A program made the position numbers and the translations under genes. The notes beneath the pieces are model-generated. The model worked only from the letters and a program-made list of their open reading frames with translations, had not been told where the DNA came from and made no database searches. Shown here in pieces: positions 16,695 through 26,944 of a DNA stretch of 64,000 nt. Source of the DNA: Thraustochytrium sp. TN22 (taxonomy: Eukaryota > Sar > Bigyra > Thraustochytrida > Thraustochytriidae); contig JABLUY010000163.1 of assembly GCA_013306675.1 (NCBI GenBank), positions 1 through 64,000 of the forward strand. The letters run 5' to 3'. The number at the start of each line of letters is the position of its first letter. Within the stretch, counting starts at the first letter, position 1.

Positions 16695-18986
16695 TCATCG
16701 CACGCGACGGATGAGCTTCTGTTGTGAGGCGTGCTTGACCTCGCCGCGCTCGAGCATGATCTGAAGCGCCTTGCGCACAGCGAACTGCGAGTATCCCTGA
16801 AGCGAGACGAATTCGTCGATGAGTTTCTTTTGCGGCACGGTGGACCCGATGGGCACACGGCGCTTGATCTGATCCTCCACCGCTTGCACCTCGCGCACCT
16901 GCTCGCGGCCCAGCGACGAGAGATCGCCGGGCGCCGCACCGTTGGAGGCGGCGTGAAGCGTGGAGACCTTGAAGAGGCGGATGGCCTCCGTGACGTGCGC
17001 CGGCGTGGCCTCAAAGGCCAGCTCCATCTTGGCGAGGGACTCGGCGATGCGCACGACGGCCTCGAGCTGGCGGATGGTGATGGGCACAGTGGCGTTGCCG
17101 CCGCCGCCGCCGCCGCCGGTCTCGCGCTGGCGCTTGCGGTGGTCCTCGCGAATGCCGACATAGTTGTTGCGCAGCAGCTCGGCCGCCGCCGGCGACAGCA
17201 CGGGCGCGCACTTGAGGCGGCAGTAGCGGATGTACTTTTTCATCATGAGCAGGTCGATCTCGCCGCGCGTGCCGTCTGCGCCACCCGCGCCGTCGTCGCC
17301 GCCGTCGTCGCCGCCCAGGTCAAGGCCGCCCTGGCGGCGGTCGAAGTTGCTCACCGCCGTGGAGGCGTCCACGTGGACGCCAATGACGTGGCGCGCGATG
17401 AGGCGGTCCTTGGCCTCGTCGCGAATGTCGCGCACGATGAAGATGAGGTCGAAGCGCGAGAGGATGGTCGGCAGAAAGTCGATGTTCTCCGCGGCCGACT
17501 TCATGTCGTCGTAGGTACCAAACACCGGGTTGGCGGCCGCTAGCACGGACGAACGCGAGTTGAGCACCGTGGTAATGCCGGCCTTGGCCACGGAGATGGT
17601 CTGCTGCTCCATGGCCTCGTGGATGGCGACGCGGTCCTGCTCTCGCATCTTGTCGAACTCGTCAATGCAGACGACGCCGCCGTCCGCCAGGACCATGGCG
17701 CCGCCCTCCAAGAAGAACTCACCCCGCGCGTCCTTGATGACGTTGGCCGTGAGGCCGGCCGCCGAGGAGCCCTTGCCGGATGTGTAGACGCCGACCGGTG
17801 CCACCTTCTCCACGAATTTGAGGAACTGCGACTTGGCCGTGGACGGGTCGCCCAGCATGAGCACGTTGATGTCGCCGCGCAGCTTCATACCGTCCGGCAA
17901 CACGCGGCGCGAGCCGCCAAAGAGCAGGCACGCGATGGCGCGCTTGATGTCGTGCGTGTAGTCGCCCGAGATGGCGGGCGCGATGGAGCGCGAGATGCGG
18001 CCGTAAATGTCGCCGGAGCGCGCCATGTTGTGAAAGGCCTGCTCCTCCTCCGGCGTGAAGAGGCCGGCGGACCGGCCCGACTCGTCGTCCATGACCTGCA
18101 TGCCGACCACCGTGAGGAAGCCGTCCTTGACCGAGGCCGGCATGCGCGAGCCGCCCTTGCCGGCCGCCTTGGCGCGCCCGCCCGCCTGCCGCACCGAGGA
18201 GATGCCCATGACCTTGATGCGCATGCCGGGCGAGACCTGGTCCACGAGGTTGCGAGAGACGGCCAGCTGGATGCTGCGCGGCATCTCGCCCGTGGGCACG
18301 GCCTCGGGCGCCTCCTGCAGCTTGAGCCACTGCGAGTCCACGTACTTGTTCTGGTCGGGCACCACCTCGAGCTGATTGCCCTTGCGCTCGCACGCCTCGT
18401 TCCGGCACGACTGCGTGTCCACCTGCCGGCTCAGGTCGCCGCACGCCACCTTGGTCTCATGCTTGCAGGCAGGGCACATGAAGGCGAGCTCTACGGCGCG
18501 GGCCGACGCGCGCGACGCGTGCGTCACGATGCCCGGCACCATGAGCAGCCGGTTCATGTCGTTGGCCGAGATGGCGCGCAGCGGCGTCGGCCGCTGCTGG
18601 CTCGACAGCAGCACCTGAATGTCCGGCAGTTCCGCGTCGCGGCCTGCCTCGTGGCCTGGCGTCGTCTGCAGCAGCGCCTCCTTGGCCGCCTCCTCAAAGA
18701 TGCGCAGGTAGAGCGCCGGCCGCTGCAGCACCAGGTCCAGCAGCTCCTCGTCATAGTTGTTCAGGTGCTCCAGCTCCACCACCAGCTTGTGCTCGCCGCG
18801 CCGGAACCGCTCCAGCAGCTGCACGCGGTACGGGAACACCTGCGTCGCCGCCTCGCGGTAGTTGCGGATGAACTCGCGCAGCCGCGCGCGCACGCGCTTC
18901 TCCGCGCGCGAGTCGTCCACCGCAGCGCCGCCGCCCAGGTTCTGGTTCGAGTACCGCGTGGGCACGTCGTCCCACGCCGTCGCCAT
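16695..18986 (-). CDS. MCM5: DNA replication licensing factor MCM5
   Basis: This is a subunit of the hexameric MCM2-7 replicative helicase. The ATG at 18986 gives 763 residues, normal for MCM5. The N-terminal domain carries a C4 zinc finger (CPACKHETKVACG ... CRNEAC, ~171-197). The AAA+ core has Walker A GDPSTAKSQ (~377), Walker B VCIDEFDKMRE (~438), sensor 1 around AAANPVFG and the arginine finger LSRFD (~511). MCM5-specific wording includes SIAPAISGDYTHDIKRAIAC, KFVEKVAPVGVYTSGKGSSAAG and the C-terminal winged-helix end. Walker A reads GDPST where most MCMs have GDPGT. A 5-bp GCGCC repeat tract lies just upstream of the ATG. Confidence 0.97.
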   Translation of the reverse strand: MATAWDDVPTRYSNQNLGGGAAVDDSRAEKRVRARLREFIRNYREAATQVFPYRVQLLERFRRGEHKLVVELEHLNNYDEELLDLVLQRPALYLRIFEEAAKEALLQTTPGHEAGRDAELPDIQVLLSSQQRPTPLRAISANDMNRLLMVPGIVTHASRASARAVELAFMCPACKHETKVACGDLSRQVDTQSCRNEACERKGNQLEVVPDQNKYVDSQWLKLQEAPEAVPTGEMPRSIQLAVSRNLVDQVSPGMRIKVMGISSVRQAGGRAKAAGKGGSRMPASVKDGFLTVVGMQVMDDESGRSAGLFTPEEEQAFHNMARSGDIYGRISRSIAPAISGDYTHDIKRAIACLLFGGSRRVLPDGMKLRGDINVLMLGDPSTAKSQFLKFVEKVAPVGVYTSGKGSSAAGLTANVIKDARGEFFLEGGAMVLADGGVVCIDEFDKMREQDRVAIHEAMEQQTISVAKAGITTVLNSRSSVLAAANPVFGTYDDMKSAAENIDFLPTILSRFDLIFIVRDIRDEAKDRLIARHVIGVHVDASTAVSNFDRRQGGLDLGGDDGGDDGAGGADGTRGEIDLLMMKKYIRYCRLKCAPVLSPAAAELLRNNYVGIREDHRKRQRETGGGGGGGNATVPITIRQLEAVVRIAESLAKMELAFEATPAHVTEAIRLFKVSTLHAASNGAAPGDLSSLGREQVREVQAVEDQIKRRVPIGSTVPQKKLIDEFVSLQGYSQFAVRKALQIMLERGEVKHASQQKLIRRVR

Positions 18987-19131
18987 CCTCCCTGCTGCGC
19001 GCCGCGCCGCGCCGCGCCGCGCCGCGCCGTGCCGCGCCGACGACTCTGCTGACCCGCGCCGCTGCGCCGCGCCGCGCCCGCCGTGACGGTTAGGTTGGTT
19101 GCCACAGCGCCACTGCCACAGCAAGCAAGGC

Positions 19132-19168
<37 letters not shown>

Positions 19169-19545
19169 CCATTTCGGACGCAGCTGCGGACGGCATTTCG
19201 GACGCGCTCTTGGGCTCTGCGACTCGCTGGCACTGTCATCAGTCATTGACAGTCAAGTCACCGCCAAGCAATGCCTGCACCGCTGCGGCGAGTGCAGTTG
19301 GGTTGATCAGCCTGGCCAGGCCACGCAGATGAAGTGCTCTGGCCGTGTCAAGGCGCATCGACGCGAGCGGGAGAAAGGAGGAAAAAAAAAAGGGCGGGAG
19401 CAGACAACTACTAATTAGAAGCTGCTGAGGAAATAGGGCGCGCCTCGGCACGGTAGGTGGTTGCGAAGAAGAGCACGATGTTGTGTTGCTCTGCGCGGCT
19501 CCCGCCGCAATTTCGGTTTTTCTACGCCCGGCTCGCATGCGCGGC
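18987..19545. promoter_or_regulatory. MCM5 leader/promoter and Sec61 3' flank
   Basis: The stretch holds a pentanucleotide (GCGCC) tract at 18997-19038, directly before MCM5, and a perfect (AAGC)9 microsatellite at 19133-19168. The sequence CTACTAATTAG at 19409 also occurs near 13017, close to another gene end. No ORF of interest is present. Confidence 0.5.
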
Positions 19546-21074
19546 TCACATGGCCATGTTCATGAGGCCGAGGTTGCCGCCCGCGGCAAGCTGCTCCTTG
19601 GCAAAGGTCTCAAAGTACTGGTGGACGATGGTGACGGCGAGAAGGATACCGGTGCCGGAGCCGATGGCGCCCATCATGTCGGCAAAGACAGAGAGCGCGG
19701 CGATGCACATGCCGCCAAAGGTGGCGGCGGTGGGAATGTAGCGGTTGAGGACCGAAATGGTGGACGAGTCGCGGTAGCCGGCAACGACGAGGCCCTGGTC
19801 GGTGAGCTGCTTGGCGACATCGCGCGGCGAGGAGCCGGAGATGTAAATCCAGGTGCGCGAGAAGAGACCGCAGGAGCCGACGATGAAGGTGAAGTAAACG
19901 ACGGTGTGGATGGGGTCGAAGATGAGGTCCGAGAGGCTGCCGGGCGGGCTCATGTAGTACGCGAGACCGCCGGTGGGCTTGCTCTGGCCGGGCGCCGCCG
20001 CCTCCCAGCGGCCGAGCATGCGCACGAGCACGTTGTGGCTGAAGCGCTTGTAGAGGATCTGGCTGAGAAAGTAGAGGTTGGACACAAGCGCGGTCTGCAG
20101 GATGATGGGGATGTTGGAGGTGTAGAAGAGCTTGATCGGGTACGAGCTGGTCTGGCCGCGCACGCGCTGGCTCTTGAGCGGGATGTTGACGCGGAAGCCC
20201 TGGAAGTAGATGACCACCAGGAAGACGACGACCGTGGAGAAGAGGTTGATGAGGTTGGGCAGGTTCTGGCGGTAGAACGCCTCGCGCAGCGCCGCGAACT
20301 TGTTGGGGCGCGTCAGCACCAGGTGGCCCAGCGCGATGATGGCGCCCTCGAACTCCGTGCCGTTGCCCGTGTTGATGGTGGTCGGCGAGAAGGCCTTCCA
20401 GACAATGGACTCGCAGATGTTGGTGGCGATGAAGAGCGAGATGCCCGAGCCGAGGCCGTAGCCCTTCTGCAGGAGCTCGTCCAGGATGATGACGATAACG
20501 CCGGCCATGGCAAGCTGCATGATGATGAGGATGGCGTTGCCCGCGCCGATCTCCGACACGTCGCCGTAGGCGCCCGAGAGCACGTACGCCACGGCCTCGC
20601 CGATCGTGATGAGGATACCAAAGAGCTTCTGCGCGCCGCCGAAGAGCGCGCGGTCCTCCTTGACCGACTGGTCCACCTGGATCAGGCGCACGCCGGCCAG
20701 CAGCTGCATGATCATGCCACTGGTCACGATCGGGCTGATGCCCAGCTCCATGAGCGTGCCGCGGTTCGACGCCAGGATGACGCGCACCCAGTACAGCGGG
20801 TCACCGCCCTTGCCCACGCTCACGCCGTACAGCGGGATCTGGCAGCACACCAGAAAGATGCCCAGCGTCAGCGCCGTCCACAGCATCTTCTCGCGGAACG
20901 GCACCTTGCGGTCCGGCTGCGTCCTCTCGAGCGCGCCCGTCAGTCACCTCCCTCCTCCCTGCGCCACGCTGTCCACTTCGCCTCCTCTCGCTGGACCCCT
21001 TCGCGCGCACCTACCTGCTCCACCTCGGGGATGATGAACATCATCGGCTTGATCAGCTGCAGGAAGCGCACCAT
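19546..21074 (-). CDS. SEC61A: Sec61 alpha, protein-conducting channel (two exons)
   Basis: This is the central subunit of the ER translocon. Exon 1 (21074-21015) encodes [20 protein letters not shown]. Exon 2 (20916-19546) continues [18 protein letters not shown], which matches the family N-terminus of the type EIQKPERKIQFKEK. The 98-bp intron 20917-21014 is phase 0, with donor GTAGGT, acceptor CGCAG and a CTGAC branch-like site. The joined protein is 476 residues, normal length, with about ten membrane helices. Recognisable landmarks are [11 protein letters not shown], the plug region and the cytosolic loop [19 protein letters not shown]. An ORF finder without splicing would start this protein falsely at a GTG. 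Confidence 0.96.
20917..21014 (-). other. Spliceosomal intron in SEC61A
   Basis: This 98-nt phase-0 intron interrupts codons 20/21. On the coding strand it begins GTAGGTGCGCG and ends GAGGACGCAG, with GTGACTGAC about 24 nt before the acceptor as a likely branch site. It is the only intron I could establish. It shows that splicing operates and that other apparent frame breaks should be checked for introns. Confidence 0.9.
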
Positions 21075-22028
21075 CTTGCCTTCCCTGTCGCGCTACTGCC
21101 GTCGCGCTCGTCCCTCTCCAGCAGCTCGCGCGCCGGGCCGTTGCCCTCCTGCTGCGCCTCCTCGCCGACCGCGGGACCGCGACGGCCGCGGGCCTGCCGC
21201 CTGCTGCTGCTGCCTGCCTGCCTGCCTGCCTGCCTGCTGCGTGCCGCTGCCTGCCGCCTGCCGCCTGCCGCCGCGCGTCGTCTCGCGCGCCACCGCCGGG
21301 CTGCGGCTCTGGCCGTCGCTCTGCGCCGCCGCGACGACCCTCAGCGCCGCCGGAATCCAGGCTGGAGTCTGCCCCTCGGGGCGCCCGTCCTCTGGGCCGC
21401 GCGCGCGCGGGCCGCCCCCGCGCCGACGCCCGCCACTGCGCCCCGCCGGCCCAGTGGCGCTGAGGGCCGCGGCGCGCCGTGCTAGGGGGGCCGCCACTGG
21501 GCGCAACTCGGAGAGGATGAGGCGGAAAGCAGGGGCACGGCCCAGTGGGGCAGGGGGAGGCCGGGGAGAAGTTGACGAGCGGCCACGAGGAGAGGGAGGG
21601 TGTGCGTGGATGAGAACGAAGAGGGCAAATGGGAATCGGGGCGAAGAGAAGATCAAGATCAAGCAAGATCAAGATCAAGATCAAGATCAAGACAAAGCAA
21701 GATGAAGCCAAGATGAAGCACAGAAATGTGAGAAATGCGAGGCAAGGCGAGCGGCGAGCGCGATTTCGCAGCGGGCGAAACGCAGCTCGAGGACATGGAT
21801 TGATGTTTCTGCGAGCTGCGGCCCGGGCTGTGCTTTGCCTTGGAGCAGGCGAAAATACATTCGCGGCACTGCAGCGCGTGCCGTGGGCTCATTTGTTAGC
21901 CTTTTTTGAGAACTCGGTCTTTTCACGCTGGCCTGCCAGTGAGCTCGTTCACAGTTGAAGTTTAGTTACATCTTGTTGCTAAGCAAAGCTAAGCAGGGAG
22001 AACGAAAGTCCTCGAACCTCAAGGCACC
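21075..22028. other. Intergenic region with simple repeats
   Basis: These 950 bases between SEC61A and the BART-domain gene hold a CTGC/CCTG microsatellite (about 21205-21240), a CTGCCGC-rich stretch and a tandem ATCAAG/GATCAA hexamer array (about 21648-21696). I see no gene, and no sequence resembling a tRNA. Confidence 0.5.
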
Positions 22029-24152
22029 TCAAGGCAATACGTTGCTGGCGAGGAAGCGGAGGCTGGTAGGATTCACGATGACCTCGCGCTTGGGGCTCGG
22101 TGGGAAGAGGGCGCCGTGCGATGGGCTCGCAACGAGCAATGAGCGGCTCTTGGGGGAGTTGAGCAGGATGTGGGATGCGCCACCCTCGCCGGGCCCGCGA
22201 GCGGGTGCAGGCGCAGGACGTAGCAGGAGCTGCTTTCGCAAGAGCTCGGCCTCGCGGAGCAGCTGATCCGGCGCCTCTGGCTCGCTGGTTTCAAGCTGCA
22301 AGCGCCGGCCCGGCCGACGCGCGCCGGGTTGGGCGGCCTCCTGGCCAACGACGACGACACCGGCGGCTGTTCCCGCGCTGCCGTCGCCGTCCTCTTCGAC
22401 GGTGCCGTCGCTTGCGGCGTCGTCGTAGTCGACACCCATGTCCTGGCGTTCATCGTGAAAGGCGGCAGTGTCGGCAGCCTCCCCGGATTCGTAGCCGGCG
22501 GGCGGGGCCCTGATCTGGAGATTGAAGGCCTCGCCGTTCTCCGCCATGGTCATGGCCTCCATCTCGGCGATGCGCGAGGCGAGGCGGTTGACCTCGCGCA
22601 TATTGGGCTTGTCAGCGCGCACGAGCTGCTCCAGGGAGCGGCGCAGGTGTTCAAGCTCGCGCTGCTGCGTGATGCGATCCAGCTTGGCCTGCATCTGGCG
22701 AATGGCCTCCCTGGCCTGCGAGGGCGAGGCGACGACCTGACCCGGTGCAAGCGGGTGCTTGGGGCTTGGCGCCGGCTGCAAGAAGCCACCGACGGCATAC
22801 ATGCCGTCGAGGTCCTCGTCCGCGGTGAGGATGCGCAGCCGCGAGCCGCAGCGGTGCAGGCCGCGGTTCTTGGCGTCGGCGGGCAGGACCACAGTCGGCA
22901 TGTAGGTCTCCGAAAAGTTGACGCTGCCCGGATCCTGCAGCTCGCGCTGGATGTCGCGCGAGATGACCTGCAGCATGTTCTCCAGCGTCACGAGCCCAAC
23001 GATGCCGTCCAGCACGGTCCAGTCTCGCTGCAACGCGACGAACTCACTCGTGAGCGCGGCCTTGTCGGCACCGTTCAGCTGGCCGCTTGCGCGGAGCGCC
23101 TCGCGCACACGAAAGTACACGGTCTGGTACTCGTTGTCGGTCAGCAGCGGATGCTCGCGCTGGAAGGCGGCTCGATGCCGCGAAATGGCCAGCTGCACGC
23201 GACCGCTCGCGTCCAGCAGTCGCGAGAGCGTGGTTTCCTCCTCGTCTTGCTCTTCCAAGCGTCCCCTGCCGTGCTGGCGGAGGCCGGGCTCGTTCCCTGG
23301 ACCCGTGCCCCCGGCCGCCGCGCCGCCCTCTGGCGGCAGGTCGCCCTGCAGGCGCTGCGCCACGAGGAACTCGACCTTGAGGCGCTCCAGCATGAGGCGC
23401 TCCGAGAGCGTGTCGATATCGGCAGCTGAGGTGACCCCGTGGCCAAGCCCGTCGAGCGCCTCGTGCAGCGCGATCACGGCCTCGGCCCAGGGCAGGAGCT
23501 CAAAGTCCTGTTCCGCCAAGCCGCCCTCCTGGCGGCTCTGCACAAAGGAACGCGCCAGCGCGACCTGAAGGTCCCACTCCTTGAGGTCCAGCTGCGCTCG
23601 CAGCACCTGCGCCTGCGCGTCGTCATCACGGCACAGCCGCGCAAAGGTCTGCTCCATCCAGCGCGCAAAGGTCTCAAAGCTCTGGAGCGAGTCCACCATG
23701 TCCAGCAGCTGCTCAATCTGTGCCAGGAGGGAGGCGCTCGTATCAGCGCCCGCCTGCAGCCGGGCTTCCAGCATCGCTGCGAGCTCCTCTTCCGACACGC
23801 CGAGTCGCGTCACAAAGGCCCCGAGCATCGTGTCTGCCCACTGCTGAAACGACCGGAAGAGCTCGTACTGCTCATGGCTGTGCTGGCCGTGCTCGGCGCC
23901 CTCGCCTCGCGCCGACTCGAGCTTGGCCTCCTCCCAGTCGCCCTCGTTCCAACCGGCCGGCGCTCGCGCCCCGCGCTGCGCGCCCCGGTGGAACTCCGCG
24001 CCGCCGTCCGGCTTGGCGCCCACGAACTTCTTCGCGTGGCTCGTCACAAACACCGTGACACCTTGTTGCCACTCCGCGCCTTGCAGGAACTCGCGGAGCA
24101 GCCGCACGTAAGGCTCCTCGTGCTCCGCCACCGCCACGCTCGCATGCTGCAT
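22029..24152 (-). CDS. BART-domain protein, CFAP36-like (707 aa)
   Basis: Residues ~10-135 resemble the ARL2-binding BART-like domain of CFAP36/CCDC104: EEPYVRLLREFLQGAEWQQGVTVFVTSHAKKF, then HEQYELFRSFQQWADTMLGAFVTRLGVSEEEL. In that family the all-helical domain binds GTP-loaded ARL3/ARL2 near the cilium base. The rest is longer than human CFAP36: a helical middle (150-460), a LDGMYAVGGFLQ segment, a coiled coil (REAIRQMQAKLDRITQQREL) and a disordered acidic then Pro/Ser-rich tail. The start is the ATG at 24152. Assignment to the domain is good; orthology to CFAP36 is inferred from the domain only. It suggests that the organism is flagellated. Confidence 0.7.
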   Translation of the reverse strand: MQHASVAVAEHEEPYVRLLREFLQGAEWQQGVTVFVTSHAKKFVGAKPDGGAEFHRGAQRGARAPAGWNEGDWEEAKLESARGEGAEHGQHSHEQYELFRSFQQWADTMLGAFVTRLGVSEEELAAMLEARLQAGADTSASLLAQIEQLLDMVDSLQSFETFARWMEQTFARLCRDDDAQAQVLRAQLDLKEWDLQVALARSFVQSRQEGGLAEQDFELLPWAEAVIALHEALDGLGHGVTSAADIDTLSERLMLERLKVEFLVAQRLQGDLPPEGGAAAGGTGPGNEPGLRQHGRGRLEEQDEEETTLSRLLDASGRVQLAISRHRAAFQREHPLLTDNEYQTVYFRVREALRASGQLNGADKAALTSEFVALQRDWTVLDGIVGLVTLENMLQVISRDIQRELQDPGSVNFSETYMPTVVLPADAKNRGLHRCGSRLRILTADEDLDGMYAVGGFLQPAPSPKHPLAPGQVVASPSQAREAIRQMQAKLDRITQQRELEHLRRSLEQLVRADKPNMREVNRLASRIAEMEAMTMAENGEAFNLQIRAPPAGYESGEAADTAAFHDERQDMGVDYDDAASDGTVEEDGDGSAGTAAGVVVVGQEAAQPGARRPGRRLQLETSEPEAPDQLLREAELLRKQLLLRPAPAPARGPGEGGASHILLNSPKSRSLLVASPSHGALFPPSPKREVIVNPTSLRFLASNVLP

Positions 24153-25255
24153 TCTCGCGACCGAGTGTTCACCACTTGCACGCCCTGCGATGCAGCGGCT
24201 GGCAGCGGCTGGCCGGGAGAGCTCTATGCGTGCAAGGCGCGTGCCTCACCGGCCTTGGTTGCTTTCTCCGCGGGGTGTGCTCTGTGGGTACTGATAGGTA
24301 GCGGCGGCGCCGCGGCCACGGCGCGGAGCCTGAGAGCTCTCTGTTTCCTGTTTCCTTCCACTGTCACCAAGACAAGATGATAGAATTTGAAAGCAGACAA
24401 GTTCACTCGCGCGATCGCGCAAGAGAGCTCGGCAACCTGGCTACGGGCAGAGGGCGACAGCGACAGCGACAAAGCAGCCGCAACCACAACAAGGTCGAGA
24501 GACCCCCTCCTCTGGGTGTGTACTAGAACGGTGCGCACCATGCTCTCTCGCGCTCTCTCGCGCACCCCAGTCGGTTACAGCTTCAAGGCCGCCCCTTGGG
24601 CGCCGCCGCGGCTCCGGCTGGCCTCCGGCTGCCAGTGGCGCCGTTCGCCACCCTGCGTTGGCCGGAGCCCAGAGCAGCCACGCGCGCTAGCTACTAGCTA
24701 GAGCAAGTCATCGCAGTCTTCGGGCGGGCGAACTACGGGGCCGCGGGCGCCATGGCAACTCTCAAGGCAGTCTCTCCTCTCAGGGCAGGCAGGCATCCTT
24801 CGTGCGCCAGCGTGCGCCTTGGCAAGCGTGCGCAGCCTGCCATGGCCAGTGGTAACGCTTTCCCCGCGTACGAATAGCCTGCACTTGCTCCGTTCTCCCG
24901 CCACTCCAGCGTTTGCAGACTCTGTGAATGCAGAGACGCGGCAGCGGTGGGCCAATGTTGGTCACCCTCCGAGTCATTCTCCGCCCGTGGGCCGTGGCCG
25001 CGCATCACTTACAGCGGCGACAGCGGAGCCCGATAAACAGAATCGCCTTGCGGCTTGCGCGCGCGCGTGCGTGCGTGCGCACGTGCGTGCGTGCGTAGGC
25101 GGGCCGCGCAGCTTGCGGCGCGGCGCGGCAGGACACGGCGTGGCGTCGCGTCGCGTCGCGCGTCCGGGAAAGAAGAGACCGTGCCGCGGCCCAGGCTCGG
25201 GCCAGGGCGCCGTGACAGAGCAACAGAGAGACAGGCAAGCACAGAACAAACAGAA
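24153..25255. promoter_or_regulatory. Divergent intergenic region upstream of the K+ channel
   Basis: The region separates two divergent genes. It contains one CTGCCAGTGG motif (24629-24638), a CTAGCTAG-like site near 24690, a (GTGC)n alternating tract at about 25060-25097 and a GCGTC pentanucleotide tract at 25143-25160, roughly 100 bp before the channel ATG. No protein gene is apparent. Confidence 0.5.
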
Positions 25256-26782
25256 ATGCAGAGCCCACAGCCGTCAACAAAAGGAGCGGCGATCGCGGAC
25301 ATCGGCAGGCCTGCGGCCGATGGCATGGTGTCCGTGGACTTGTACGATGGCGAGGACGATGGCGAGGGCACCATCGAGCTGTATGCGCGAAGCGCGTCGA
25401 GTGCGGACGTGCCAGAAGGCTTCGCATCTGAGGAGGACGTGGCGGCGTCCATGATTGGGCTGCAGCAAGTGCCCCAGGGCAACACGGACCACCTCCGCGT
25501 TCGCGTCGCGCCGCAGAGCGCGTGCGGGGGCCAGCTGTCGCCAGACGAGTCCCACGAGGCGCACTCGGGGCAAGACGAGCCTTCCAGCTCGGCGACGGGC
25601 TTTGCGGGCGAGCGCGCCGAGTTTCTGGGCTACACGGTGCGCAACCAGTGGGTCGCGACCGTGCTGTTCCTGATCTTGTTCGCCTCGCTGCTGGTGGTCT
25701 TTGCGGCCATCTTCCAGGCGCTGGAGGGCGCGGCGGAGCGGGAGCGCAACGAAGGCTTCGTAGCGCTCATGGCAAGCATCAAGATGCAGGTGCCGCCGGA
25801 CCAGTACGCCGAGCTGGTCGCGTACGTGGGCGTGGACGACGTGCGCGGCACGGAGAACTTCGTCTCGTACGACGAGGCGACTGGCTCTTGGGAGACCTTT
25901 ACGTCGCACTCGTTTTCGTCGGCCTTTTATTTCGCCTTTATGCTGGCGACCACCATCGGCTACGGCGACATCGTGACGGAGACCGAGGGCGGCAAGCTGC
26001 TGACGTGCCTGGCGGTCCTGACGATGCTGCCGATCGCCATTGTGACATACACTCGCGTGGCGGACGTGATTTCCAATGCGGTGATGCAGCTGGCGCTCAA
26101 GCAGAGCCACGAGTTCCAGGCGGTCATGCGCAAGTACGACCAGGACAACTCAGGCACCTTGGACGCGGATGAGCTCGTGCATGCGTTCAGGGACTTGGGG
26201 CTGCACCTGCGGCCGGACGAGGTCGTGGATATCATCCGCGAGTACGACACGAACGGCGATGAGATGCTGGACGTCGCGGAGTTCGCGAGCGCAGCAGCGC
26301 GACTCAACGTGTCGGTGGGCGAGCTGGGCCGGCAGATGTTCAAGCTGCGCTTTTCGCTGGCTTGCCTCACGCTCTTCACCATTGCCTTTTGCTGCATTGT
26401 TTCCTTTAGCCTGGAGACTGGCGCGGTGGACACAATCTACTTCACGGTGGTGACCATGACGACTGTGGGTCTAGGCGACATCACGCCTTACGCCGCCAAT
26501 GCTCGCGCGGGCCTGACGATACCGATCTTCGTGCAGCTTGGCCTTGTGGCCTTGGTTGTGGACGCCGCGACCTCGCGACTCCGAGCAGCTTCGGAGGCGC
26601 CATCGCCTGCATCGCACCCCGCGCATCAGCACGGCTCCACCAAGAAGGTCGTGCGCCAGCCGGAGACGGCGTCGCCGGACGGCACGGCGTCGACCTCGTC
26701 CTCGTCCTCCTCGTCCTCCTCGTCCTCGTCCTCGACTTCCCCTCCCGCAGCTGTAGCGCTTGGGTCAGGGCACGACAGCTGA
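25256..26782 (+). CDS. Two-pore-domain K+ channel with EF hands between the pores
   Basis: The ATG at 25256 gives 508 residues. Order: an acidic cytosolic N-terminus; TM1 (~129-157); pore 1 with filter TIGYGD (~232); TM2; two EF-hand loops (DQDNSGTLDADE ~294-305 and DTNGDEMLDVAE ~330-341); TM3 (~365-387); pore 2 with filter TVGLGD (~404); TM4; and a Ser-rich tail. The TIGYGD/TVGLGD pair predicts K+ selectivity, as a dimer of two-pore subunits. Both EF loops keep Asp/Asn at position 1 and Glu at 12, so Ca2+ binding is likely. In plant TPK channels the EF hands are C-terminal. Here they sit in the loop joining the two halves, so Ca2+ may gate the channel directly. The large TM1-P1 loop is also unusual. 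Confidence 0.93.
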   Translation: MQSPQPSTKGAAIADIGRPAADGMVSVDLYDGEDDGEGTIELYARSASSADVPEGFASEEDVAASMIGLQQVPQGNTDHLRVRVAPQSACGGQLSPDESHEAHSGQDEPSSSATGFAGERAEFLGYTVRNQWVATVLFLILFASLLVVFAAIFQALEGAAERERNEGFVALMASIKMQVPPDQYAELVAYVGVDDVRGTENFVSYDEATGSWETFTSHSFSSAFYFAFMLATTIGYGDIVTETEGGKLLTCLAVLTMLPIAIVTYTRVADVISNAVMQLALKQSHEFQAVMRKYDQDNSGTLDADELVHAFRDLGLHLRPDEVVDIIREYDTNGDEMLDVAEFASAAARLNVSVGELGRQMFKLRFSLACLTLFTIAFCCIVSFSLETGAVDTIYFTVVTMTTVGLGDITPYAANARAGLTIPIFVQLGLVALVVDAATSRLRAASEAPSPASHPAHQHGSTKKVVRQPETASPDGTASTSSSSSSSSSSSSSTSPPAAVALGSGHDS

Positions 26783-26944
26783 AGCGCCGCTGAGAGCTTG
26801 GCAGTGAGTGGGTAAGCTGTGTGGTACCATGAACGAATGCACGAATTGACATGTCATTGTATGGCGCAGTGAAAGAAAGATATCTTACTGGTACTGAGGC
26901 CTAGGGCTACACGGTGAGGTTCCTCCACGCAGCGCAGAGCTTTA

